Assembly: GCA_018609935.1 (NCBI GenBank)
Contig: JAHENH010000106.1
Span: 1-15,118 of the forward strand
Direction of reading: 5' to 3'
From: Halobacteriales archaeon
Lineage (GTDB): Archaea > Halobacteriota > Halobacteria > Halorutilales > JAHENH01
DNA length: 15,118 nt
Shown: positions 6,296 through 13,800 of the stretch, in pieces
Numbering within the stretch: position 1 is the first letter of the stretch
How the letters are laid out: every line of letters begins with the position of its first letter
The notes under the pieces: model-generated
Seen by the model: the letters and a program-made list of their open reading frames with translations, nothing else
Told to the model about the DNA's origin: nothing
Database searches by the model: none
Program-made: the position numbers and the translations under genes

Positions 6296-9112
6296 ATGAG
6301 TAGCCCAAAATCTTCGAGGAGGGAGTTCCTAGAGGGGATGGGTTCTATAGCTAGTTTAAGCCTATTAGATAAAGATTTTTACCAGATGGATCGATTACAA
6401 GTTGTAGAAGACCAGGACAGATACGGGAACTATCAATATAGAGGATGGGAAGACCTCTATAGAGAAAAATGGGGCTGGGATTCTAAAGCCAGAAGTACAC
6501 ATGGAGTAAACTGTACAGGAAGTTGTTCCTGGAAAGTCTTTGTAAAAAATGGACAAGTATGGAGGGAAGAACAAGCAGGAGACTATCCACAAATTAGTTC
6601 AGATCTTCCAGATCTTAATCCAAGAGGATGTCAGAAAGGAGCCTGTTATAGTGACTATGTTCATGCAGATCAACGAGTAAAATATCCATTAAAGAGAGTC
6701 GGAAAAAGAGGGGAAGGAAAATGGAAACGCATCACTTGGGATAGAGCTTTAAATGAAATATCAAGAGAGGTAATAGATAAACTAAAAGAAGAAAAATACG
6801 ACACTATAAGTGGCTTTACTCCGATACCAGCTATGAGTCCTGTATCTTTTGCAAGTGGCTCCCGTCTTATAAACCTACTTGGAGGGGTTAGCCACTCATT
6901 TTATGATTGGTATAGTGACCTACCCCCAGGAGAACCTTTAACCTGGGGTTTCCAGACAGATAGTTCAGAAAGTGCAGATTGGTATAATGCAGATTATATG
7001 ATAACTTGGGGATCCGACCCTCTTTATTCAAGAATTCCTGATGCAAAACAACTAGTCGAATCAAGATATGACGGAACCAAAGTAGTTGGTATATATCCTG
7101 ATTATGCTGCAACTGCAACACGATGTGATGAATGGCTTTCGCCTGAACCTGGAAGTGACGCAGCTCTTGCTCTTGGTATGGTTAAAGTAATAATAGATGA
7201 AGGGCTCTATGATACAGAGCATATTAAAGAACAAACAGATATGCCTCTTCTTGTCAGAAACGATAATGGTAAATTCCTGCGTTCTTCTGAGATAAACGAA
7301 GATGGAAACGAAAAAACAATGGTTATGTTAGATTCTCAAGGACGACTTAGAGAAGCTCCAGGTTCCTTAGGCAGAAGAGATGGGGAAAGAGACTCTAACT
7401 CAAGTATTGTTCTTAATTTTGATCCAAAAATAGATGTAGAAACAGAAGTTGAAACACTATCAGGACAAATACGGGTAAAGTCAGTGTGGACCCTCTTAAA
7501 AGAAGAATTATCAAAGTATACTCCAGAGTTTGTACATCAAGAAACTACTGTAGGTAAAGAAACATATCAAAAGATAGCAAGAGAATTTGCTAACGTAGAT
7601 AGAGCTAAAATAATGCATGGTAGAGGTATAAACGGATGGTACCACAATGATTTAATGAATCGTTCACTACAGCTTCTTGTTACAATCACTGGAAATATTG
7701 GTAGACAAGGAACTGGTTTTGATCATTATGTAGGACAGGAGAAAATATGGACCGTTAACGGCTGGAAAAAACTTTCCTTCCCAACTGGAGATGTCAGGGG
7801 GATGCCGACAACACTTTGGACTTACTATCATTCTGGAATATTAGACTATACTGAAGATAAAATTGCAGATAAAATAAAGGAAGCTGTAAGAAAAGACTGG
7901 ATGCCTCTATATCCGGAAGAAAGACCTGATGGATCCAGGCCCGACCCAAGTATTATGTTTATATGGAGAGGTAACTATCTCAACCAAGCGAATTCAAATG
8001 TGTTTGTAGAAAATAATCTATTGGATAAATTGGATCTAATGGTAGATATAAACTTCCGAATGGATTCTACTGCTTTATATTCTGATTATGTACTCCCTGC
8101 TGCAAGTCATTATGAAAAATATGATATAAGTGTTACAGATCTCCATTCTTTTATACATCCATTTACACCTGCAATAGAGCCCTTAGCAGAAGCAAAATCA
8201 GATTGGGAGATATTTAGGTTATTTGCAAAGAAAATACAGGAAATAGCAAGAGAGGAAAACATAAAGTCAATACAGGACAGAAAATTTGATCGTGAGATAG
8301 ACCTACAAAATATCCACACTGATTATATAAAAGATTGGGAAACAGGAGATGAGGGAAGATTAAAAGATGATAAAGAAGCATGTAGATTCATACTAGAAAA
8401 TAGCGAACAAACTAATCCCCCTGATTCAAATGAACGTATAACATTTGAAGATATAGAAGAAAAACCAAGGAGGTTCCTCAATTCAGGCCATCATTGGACC
8501 TCTCCAATAGAAGATGGGAAAGCTTACACTCCTTGGAAGGATTTTGTTCAACAAAAGAATCCATGGCCCACCTTTACCGGTAGACAGCAATACTATATAG
8601 ATCATGATTGGTTTTTAGACATGGATGAAGAATTACCTACATATAAAAAACCAAAGGAAGAACAAGACGGTGACAAATACCCTTTAAAATGGATTACTCC
8701 CCATCCAAGATGGTCTATACATTCAACATGGCGTGATCATTCCGATATGCTTGAACTACAAAGAGGAGAACCTATAGTTTGGATTTCTCCAGAAGATGCT
8801 GAAGAAAGAAACATAGAAGATGAGGACACTGTAGAGATCTATAATAACCTTGGATCTATCGAAGCTAAAGCTAAATTATATCCAAGCGCAAAAAAAGGCT
8901 CTGTACTAATGTATCATGCCTGGGAAAAATATCAGTTCCCCGATGGAAAACATTACAATTGGATGACTCCAATGATGTTGAATCCTACCCAGCTTGTTAG
9001 ATATCCAGAAGATACAGGTGAACATCTACATTTCTTTCCTAACTATTGGGGTCCAACAGGAGTGGATAGAGACACAAAAGTAGAAATTGAAAAAAAGATG
9101 GGGGATAGATAA
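6296..9112 (+). CDS. narG: Nitrate reductase catalytic subunit NarG, Tat-exported archaeal type
   Basis: A 938-residue molybdenum oxidoreductase of the type II DMSO reductase family, expected to reduce nitrate to nitrite with bis-MGD. The twin-arginine signal is SSRREFLEGMG (R8-R9), placing the enzyme outside the membrane. The FS0 cluster motif is H69-x3-C73-x3-C77 and C112 (THGVNCTGSCSWKVFVKNGQ, then PRGCQKGAC), with His as first ligand as in E. coli NarG. The Mo-site segment is SFYDWYSDLPPGEPLTWG (201-218); D208 aligns with the Asp Mo ligand of NarG. TDSSESADWYN and RIPDA, YPDYAATATRCDEWLSPEPG follow, all NarG-like. It is shorter than bacterial membrane NarG (about 1,240 residues). Many Asp/Glu residues suit a saline exterior. 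It heads a tight operon, with narH starting 2 bases after its stop. Selenate or (per)chlorate reductases are relatives, but the Mo-site sequence favours nitrate. Confidence 0.93.
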   Translation: MSSPKSSRREFLEGMGSIASLSLLDKDFYQMDRLQVVEDQDRYGNYQYRGWEDLYREKWGWDSKARSTHGVNCTGSCSWKVFVKNGQVWREEQAGDYPQISSDLPDLNPRGCQKGACYSDYVHADQRVKYPLKRVGKRGEGKWKRITWDRALNEISREVIDKLKEEKYDTISGFTPIPAMSPVSFASGSRLINLLGGVSHSFYDWYSDLPPGEPLTWGFQTDSSESADWYNADYMITWGSDPLYSRIPDAKQLVESRYDGTKVVGIYPDYAATATRCDEWLSPEPGSDAALALGMVKVIIDEGLYDTEHIKEQTDMPLLVRNDNGKFLRSSEINEDGNEKTMVMLDSQGRLREAPGSLGRRDGERDSNSSIVLNFDPKIDVETEVETLSGQIRVKSVWTLLKEELSKYTPEFVHQETTVGKETYQKIAREFANVDRAKIMHGRGINGWYHNDLMNRSLQLLVTITGNIGRQGTGFDHYVGQEKIWTVNGWKKLSFPTGDVRGMPTTLWTYYHSGILDYTEDKIADKIKEAVRKDWMPLYPEERPDGSRPDPSIMFIWRGNYLNQANSNVFVENNLLDKLDLMVDINFRMDSTALYSDYVLPAASHYEKYDISVTDLHSFIHPFTPAIEPLAEAKSDWEIFRLFAKKIQEIAREENIKSIQDRKFDREIDLQNIHTDYIKDWETGDEGRLKDDKEACRFILENSEQTNPPDSNERITFEDIEEKPRRFLNSGHHWTSPIEDGKAYTPWKDFVQQKNPWPTFTGRQQYYIDHDWFLDMDEELPTYKKPKEEQDGDKYPLKWITPHPRWSIHSTWRDHSDMLELQRGEPIVWISPEDAEERNIEDEDTVEIYNNLGSIEAKAKLYPSAKKGSVLMYHAWEKYQFPDGKHYNWMTPMMLNPTQLVRYPEDTGEHLHFFPNYWGPTGVDRDTKVEIEKKMGDR

Positions 9113-9114
9113 AA

Positions 9115-10164
9115 ATGGCTGAAATACATAAAGGTATCGACCATCAGGTTGGAATGGTTATGGACCTAAATCAATGTCTTGGTTGCCATACCTGTAGTAT
9201 GGCATGTAAGAATCTTTGGACAGAGTCTACAACTCCTCAAAGTTCTCCAAATGGCCGTGAATATATGTACTGGAATAATGTGGAAACAAAGCCAGGTAAA
9301 GGATATCCCCGTGATTGGGAAGGAACAGCTGGTGGATTTGAATCAGATAAACACCAGAACCTCAAAGATAGTAAGGTACCAAGTGAGGAAGATTATGGAG
9401 AACTTGCAGACGCTGAATTTAATTATAAAGAAGCACTCTTTGAGGGAGGTGATGAACCTTTACGTCCGGAGGAAGATCCACAATGGGGTCCAAACTGGGA
9501 TGAAGATCAAGGCGCTGGAGAATTCCCTAACTCCTATTATTTCTACCTACCAAGAATTTGTAATCACTGCACTCACCCTGCTTGCCTAGAAGCTTGCCCT
9601 AGAAAAGCTATATATAAAAGAAAAGAGGACGGAATTGTTTTGGTAGACCAAGAGAGATGTAGAGGATACAGATACTGTGTTGAGGCATGTCCATATAAAA
9701 AGGTCTATTATAATGTATTAACAAAAACATCTGAAAAATGCATATTCTGTTATCCAAGATTGGAGGGAGAAGGTAAAGACGGTGAAAAACACCCTCCTGC
9801 CTGTGCTACTCAGTGTCCACCACAACTTAGATATGTAGGTTACCTAGATGACAAAGAGGGACCCATATATAAATTAGTTGAGGAATGGGGAGTAGCACTT
9901 CCATTACATCCTGAATATCGAACTCAACCTAATGTATATTATATTCCTCCCTTTATAACCCCGCCAAAACATTCTGAAAATGGAGAAACCATAAATCAAG
10001 AAAGAATCCCTCGTGAATATCTTAGAGAACTGTTTGGAGATAATGTAGATAAAGCTATGGACACGTTGGAAAAAGAAAGAGAAAAAGTAAAAAATGGTGG
10101 ACAAAGTGATTTGATGGATTTATTAACATCAGAAAATCCAGAAAACTTTAAATTAGAGGTATAA
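9115..10164 (+). CDS. narH: Nitrate reductase iron-sulfur subunit NarH
   Basis: NarH passes electrons to NarG through four Fe-S clusters. The 349 residues hold four cysteine groups: C21, C24, C27, C31; C149, C152, C157, C161; C182, C188, C192; and C209, C212, C230, C234. In the third group (ERCRGYRYCVEACPYKK) Tyr185 stands where a fourth Cys would be. E. coli NarH has Trp there and forms a [3Fe-4S] centre. Other family marks are MDLNQCLGCHTCSMACKN (16-33), KCIFCYPRLEGEG, and ALPLHPEYRTQPNVYYIPP. A strongly acidic insert at about residues 90-136 suggests adaptation to salt. There is no signal peptide, so export with NarG through Tat is expected. It starts 2 bases after narG; the gamma subunit follows after 7 bases. 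Confidence 0.94.
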   Translation: MAEIHKGIDHQVGMVMDLNQCLGCHTCSMACKNLWTESTTPQSSPNGREYMYWNNVETKPGKGYPRDWEGTAGGFESDKHQNLKDSKVPSEEDYGELADAEFNYKEALFEGGDEPLRPEEDPQWGPNWDEDQGAGEFPNSYYFYLPRICNHCTHPACLEACPRKAIYKRKEDGIVLVDQERCRGYRYCVEACPYKKVYYNVLTKTSEKCIFCYPRLEGEGKDGEKHPPACATQCPPQLRYVGYLDDKEGPIYKLVEEWGVALPLHPEYRTQPNVYYIPPFITPPKHSENGETINQERIPREYLRELFGDNVDKAMDTLEKEREKVKNGGQSDLMDLLTSENPENFKLEV

Positions 10165-10171
10165 AATAAAA

Positions 10172-11029
10172 ATGAAATCACATAAAATTAAAATTTTAAT
10201 ATTTATAACAACGTGTTTGTTGGCATCTTCCTTATTAGTAGGGACCAGTATAGCCCAACAACAGAATAATTTACCGGTAGTAGACATCTCCAATGAAACA
10301 GCCAACTCTCTTAATAGTCCAACTGGAGATAGCTGGAATAATATTGAAAAAAATGAAATTTCTCTTTCAGGGGCTCCAAGCGCTCCTTTTATACCATTGG
10401 TTGATACAGAAGAAACAAGAAATGTAACTACAGACACATTAAATGTCAAAGCAGCGAAAACATCTGATAGAATATATTTCCATTTATCATGGGAAGACCC
10501 TACAAAAAACATAGGTGCTCCTAATCCACCAAATTTCCCAGATGCAGGTGCTTTACAGATGCCCTCACAACCAGGAAAGACTACTTCTATAATGATGGGG
10601 AGTCAAAATATACCAGTAAATATTTGGTATAAAAGCGCCGGTAAAACGACAGAAGAGATAATTGCTGCAGGCCCTGGAAGTGTATCTTCACTTAATCAAT
10701 CAGTTGTTAAAGGAAACATGCAATATAAAAATGGTAGATGGCAACTTGTATTATATCGAACACTGGAAGCTTCAGGTAATAATAAACCTCAATTTTCTAA
10801 TAATAATAATAATAATTACGATATAGCTTTCGCAGTTTGGAATGGTGCAAACAAGGAAAAAGACGGAAAAAAAGCTATAAGTACTTGGTATACTCTAAAC
10901 TCTGTCTCAGGTCAAAATCAATCTACTGGAGGTCAACCAGCTGAGCAACAACCTGGTTTAACTTTCCTAACTGCAATATTTGGAATAGTCAGTCTATTTA
11001 TTCTAAGAAAAATAAGAAATAGAAAATAA
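10172..11029 (+). CDS. Heme-b gamma subunit (ethylbenzene dehydrogenase-like), secreted and C-terminally anchored
   Basis: A 285-residue secreted protein of the EB_dh heme-b family (PF09459) that forms the electron-entry subunit of type II DMSO reductase enzymes. A Sec signal (KIKILIFITTCLLASSLLVG, cleaved near AQQQ) precedes the domain at about residues 35-245. Family marks are YFHLSWEDPT (102-111), DAGALQMPSQPGK (124-136), SIMMGSQNIPVNIWYKSAG (139-157) and FAVWNGANKEKDGKKAISTW (220-239). The family binds heme b with Met and Lys; M130, M141/M142 and K233/K234 are candidates. The tail is a Gly/Gln linker, PGLTFLTAIFGIVSLFILRK and basic residues: a PGF-CTERM-like sorting signal (PGL instead of PGF) for archaeosortase, giving a lipid anchor outside. 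A run of six Asn lies at 210-215. It starts 7 bases after narH; narJ follows after 3 bases. Confidence 0.83.
   Translation: MKSHKIKILIFITTCLLASSLLVGTSIAQQQNNLPVVDISNETANSLNSPTGDSWNNIEKNEISLSGAPSAPFIPLVDTEETRNVTTDTLNVKAAKTSDRIYFHLSWEDPTKNIGAPNPPNFPDAGALQMPSQPGKTTSIMMGSQNIPVNIWYKSAGKTTEEIIAAGPGSVSSLNQSVVKGNMQYKNGRWQLVLYRTLEASGNNKPQFSNNNNNNYDIAFAVWNGANKEKDGKKAISTWYTLNSVSGQNQSTGGQPAEQQPGLTFLTAIFGIVSLFILRKIRNRK
10799..10816. repeat. (AAT)6 trinucleotide run inside the gamma subunit
   Basis: Six in-frame AAT codons give Asn210-Asn215, just before the segment YDIAFAVWNGAN. Changes in copy number would keep the frame and only alter loop length. Confidence 0.85.
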
Positions 11030-11032
11030 AAT

Positions 11033-11701
11033 ATGTTAAATAAGAAAACTACAGACAAAGACGTAAAAGAGATAGATAAGAAAGCTGCATCTAAAGGTGG
11101 AATATATACATTATTATCTCACTGTTTTCCCCCTCCTGAACAGAATTTCTATGAATCACTTAAGTCAGGGGAACTAGAAAAGGAAATAAAAAATCTACTT
11201 GAAACTTCTGGATTAGAGATTGATTTTTCATTTTCCTTAGATGATGACTATGATATTCTAAATGCTAGATATAATGATCTATTTATTGTTAGTTTTTCTC
11301 GATACAAAAATAGAACTATAGGAGAACTTGAAACTGAGGGACCCACAGTTCCATTATATGAATCCTCATATAGGGAAGGATCCTCGTGGAAAGAAATTAA
11401 TTTAGACCTGGCTAGGGCATATGATTATTTTGGACTAGAGATGGATGATTCCTATAGAGAACACCATGATCATATTAGGCTTCAACTAGAGTTTGCAGGA
11501 TATCTCTGTCGTCTTGAATCCTTTGGAGAAAAATCAGCAAGGAAAGCACGGTTAGATTTTCTAGATAGGCATCTTAGAGTATTGACAGATAATATATATA
11601 AAAACCTAAAAAAAGAACCTGGAACTGGAATTTATGAAAATTTTGCCAACTTATTGGACTCCTTTACAAAGAAAGATAGAGAAGATCTCGACTCTAAATA
11701 G
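11033..11701 (+). CDS. narJ: NarJ/TorD-type molybdoenzyme assembly chaperone
   Basis: A 222-residue cytoplasmic helical protein of the TorD/NarJ chaperone family (PF02613), which binds the apo catalytic subunit and helps cofactor insertion before Tat export. Family marks are IYTLLSHCFPPPEQNFYESL (24-43), GPTVPLYESSYREG (103-116) like the P-x-Y-x-S-x-Y motif, ARAYDYFGLEM (127-137) and DHIRLQLEFAGYLC (146-159), matching the DH-x-x-x-ELEFM pattern. It is acidic overall and lacks a signal peptide. It sits third after narGH in the operon, the usual kind of place for narJ. Its last 68 bases overlap the next gene if that gene starts at 11634. Confidence 0.88.
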   Translation: MLNKKTTDKDVKEIDKKAASKGGIYTLLSHCFPPPEQNFYESLKSGELEKEIKNLLETSGLEIDFSFSLDDDYDILNARYNDLFIVSFSRYKNRTIGELETEGPTVPLYESSYREGSSWKEINLDLARAYDYFGLEMDDSYREHHDHIRLQLEFAGYLCRLESFGEKSARKARLDFLDRHLRVLTDNIYKNLKKEPGTGIYENFANLLDSFTKKDREDLDSK

Positions 11702-12479
11702 AGAAGAAGATCTAGTAGGAGGATTGATAGCTATAGCTGTAGCTATCGGATTTATATCAAGAATATGGGGAAACAGTCCATTTGCTCCAGAACTGATTTT
11801 AAATTGGTATGGACCCATACAAAAACTAGGATTATTCACTCCTATTTTAGGTGTTTTCTATCTTGGCCTAAGAAAAAAGGATTTTTTGGAAAATATTGGA
11901 TTCATAATGATAGGAGTTTTTTCTATTCTGTCATTAATACCTGAACTTGCTACAATATCTGGGGCTTTTATTACTATATTTGGATCTATAGTCTTGTATA
12001 GACAAATTGATAGAACTAAAATAGATAAAAAATCTATATTTGTTTCAGGTTTATTTTTCTTATCAATAGTTTTTTCTTTTACATCCCAGTCTACAAGCAG
12101 TGTTTTCTCCCTTTTAGGATTGACTTTTTGTGGAATTATAACTGGACTAAATATTTTAGGAATCGTTATCGGGTTAACTATAATTGTTGGAGTTTTATAT
12201 ATAAGCTTTATATCTCCTTTTATACTTGGGGCTACCAGCCTTATAGGTTGGAACGTTGTTGATGTATCTTCTTTTTTGATTGCAACAGCTTTAGGTGGTT
12301 CAGTTGGGTCATTATCTACTGGTTTAGCCAGGACTTCTGTATCCTCAATTATTGGAGTAACAATTTTGTTATCTACTGGAACTCCAACTACCCCACCCCA
12401 AATTTTGGCTTTATTTATAGGTATTATGTTTTTGTTGAAAAAAAATAGAAACATAAAAGATACAAAAAAATATGGATGA
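11634..12479 (+). CDS. Polytopic membrane protein of the nar operon, unknown function
   Basis: A 281-residue protein, almost wholly hydrophobic, with about eight membrane segments (roughly residues 27-45, 64-79, 86-103, 105-122, 134-150, 156-178, 176-204, 212-232 and 237-269, some of which may pair). Gly/Ser-rich stretches (LGGSVGSLSTG, STGTPTTPPQ) break the segments. I see no heme-ligand His pairs, so it does not look like NarI cytochrome b. I do not recognise the family. Its tight position in the operon suggests a role in anchoring, electron delivery or transport for the reductase. The ATG at 11634 overlaps narJ by 68 bases; later possible starts are TTG codons at 11643 and at about 11724, the latter preceded by GGAGG. 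The start is therefore uncertain. It overlaps the next gene by 8 bases. Confidence 0.7.
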   Translation: MKILPTYWTPLQRKIEKISTLNREEDLVGGLIAIAVAIGFISRIWGNSPFAPELILNWYGPIQKLGLFTPILGVFYLGLRKKDFLENIGFIMIGVFSILSLIPELATISGAFITIFGSIVLYRQIDRTKIDKKSIFVSGLFFLSIVFSFTSQSTSSVFSLLGLTFCGIITGLNILGIVIGLTIIVGVLYISFISPFILGATSLIGWNVVDVSSFLIATALGGSVGSLSTGLARTSVSSIIGVTILLSTGTPTTPPQILALFIGIMFLLKKNRNIKDTKKYG

Positions 12480-13308
12480 TAAAAAACTTCCTATGGTAGA
12501 TGAAGAAGTGGGAAAGGATTTATCACCGGATCCTTCGTTGGATCCTAAACGAAGTCCAGGTTTTGGTGAAAAAAAGACAAATAAGTTCTACAATAAATCA
12601 AGTATAGATGAATATACATGTACAGATACTTCTCCCTTAGAAAACAAAAAACAGGATAGAATTATAGAACTACTAAATAAGGGAAATAAAAATCAAAGAA
12701 AAAGAGCGGCACTTGCTTTATCTGATAATAAAAATGAACTATCTGACAAAATTAGAAACAAAACAATAGATACTCTCTCTAAAAAAGCTAGGACAGATGA
12801 TGATCCCGAGGTTCGTCAGTTTTCAGTAGAATCATTATCTAAATTTGATGGTGATAAAGCTGAAAAAACGATAAAAGATGTATTATTAGATGATGAGGAC
12901 CCTTGGGTTAGAGCAGAAGCTGTTTGGGCATTAGACAGTATAGATAAAGACAGACATTCAGAACTTATAGAGCTAGCACTAAATTGGGACGATCACCATG
13001 CAGTTCAAAGAAATGCAGCCTATTCTATATTTAAAAGAAAAAAAGAAGATTCACTAGATATACTTTTAGATCTAACAGAAGGAAATAATACCCGACTACG
13101 TGAATGGGGAGTATATATGTTAGGATGTATTAAGGATGAAAATGAGAAAGCTGAAAAAGCAATTGAAAAAGCGAAAAAAGATAAAGATGAAATAGTTAGA
13201 AGGACAGCTAAAAAAGTTTCAGAAAAGGAGGCAAGAGTACTCAAAAAATATCTAGACCAACAAGCACCAGAAAATGGAGATGTATTAAATAGACAGCCCA
13301 CTCTTTAA
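12472..13308 (+). CDS. HEAT-repeat protein of the nar operon
   Basis: A 278-residue protein without a signal peptide. After a Pro/Asp-rich N-terminus (about 1-55) come five or six helical HEAT/PBS-lyase-like repeats: residues about 60-105, 108-140 (DDDPEVRQFSVESLSKF), 142-175 (DEDPWVRAEAVWALDSID), 176-203, 206-235 (NTRLREWGVYMLGC) and 236-265 (DKDEIVRRTAKKVS). The D-P-x-V-R-x-x-A pattern is clear. Such repeats act as protein-binding scaffolds. As last gene of the operon, a role as maturation or interaction partner of the reductase is likely but inferred. It overlaps the membrane-protein gene by 8 bases. The two Cys residues, C50 and C219, do not form an Fe-S motif. No strong terminator is visible after it. 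Confidence 0.8.
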   Translation: MDDKKLPMVDEEVGKDLSPDPSLDPKRSPGFGEKKTNKFYNKSSIDEYTCTDTSPLENKKQDRIIELLNKGNKNQRKRAALALSDNKNELSDKIRNKTIDTLSKKARTDDDPEVRQFSVESLSKFDGDKAEKTIKDVLLDDEDPWVRAEAVWALDSIDKDRHSELIELALNWDDHHAVQRNAAYSIFKRKKEDSLDILLDLTEGNNTRLREWGVYMLGCIKDENEKAEKAIEKAKKDKDEIVRRTAKKVSEKEARVLKKYLDQQAPENGDVLNRQPTL

Positions 13309-13614
13309 AATAACAATTTTCGGTACCTATATAAGTGAAATTTTATGTTTGAAAACCACTGAATGCTATAAACTTTAGACCTAACCCATTATATGACATT
13401 AATTGGGATGAAATTTTTTCTGCAGTCAAAAAATATATGAAGCTCTCTAAAAAGATCATCCTACAGATATTAAATCACTGAAAAATTACTCTAAGACGAT
13501 ATATAATAAAAAGAGAACTAATTTCTTATAAAAATAAAAAACTATAAACTAATTTTTGTTTAATTATTAAAAACATAAAACCCTAAAAGATTACATGTCT
13601 ATATTTGTAAAAAA
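13309..13614 (+). pseudogene. Decayed coding remnant between the nar operon and the F420 gene
   Basis: A start-less frame at 13353-13481 reads KPLNAINFRPNPLYDINWDE and then IFSAVKKYMKL. An overlapping frame at 13451-13531 reads KDHPTDIKSLKNYSKTIYNK and then KRTNFL. Together they resemble one acidic/basic, hydrophilic protein broken by a frameshift near 13440-13450. I do not recognise the family. The rest of the stretch is AT-rich, and 13532-13614 shows nothing but A/T runs. Confidence 0.35.
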
Positions 13615-13758
13615 TTACTTTTCTTCTCTATCTAATTCTGATAAGTATTCCCAAATCTCAGTACACCCAGATCCATCAGGTATCTCTTCCAGATGACTAC
13701 TTTCCACCGTCTCTTTTTCCTTTTCTTCTTTTTCTTCTTTTTTCTCTTTATCTGACAT
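13615..13758 (-). CDS. 47-residue microprotein with GCTEIWEYLSE motif
   Basis: Starting at ATG 13756-13758, the protein begins with a Lys/Glu-rich stretch MSDKEKKEEKEEKEKETVES and continues SHLEEIPDGSGCTEIWEYLS to the end ELDREEK. The conserved-looking core DGSGCTEIWEYLSE is like a short motif I recall from small haloarchaeal proteins of unknown function (usually GCTEIWEHLSE); that match is from memory. The N-terminus is probably disordered or a charged helix. The single Cys at 32 may bind metal or form a thiol link. The gene lies 42 bases downstream of the F420-type gene on the same strand and may be its partner. The reading frame is intact with a clear start and stop. Confidence 0.62.
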   Translation of the reverse strand: MSDKEKKEEKEEKEKETVESSHLEEIPDGSGCTEIWEYLSELDREEK

Positions 13759-13800
13759 TAATTTGATCTAATATATATGTTTTCCTTATATTATTTTTAT

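Noticed and set aside
6283..6303. Six-codon leader peptide before narG
   Set aside because: It overlaps the narG start and has no ribosome-binding site or attenuator-like structure.
9179..9589. 136-residue frame inside narH
   Set aside because: It is an alternate frame within a gene that has all four cysteine clusters in its own frame.
11858..12454. 198-residue minus-strand open frame
   Set aside because: It is antisense to the nar operon membrane protein; its composition mirrors hydrophobic codons and no domain is seen.
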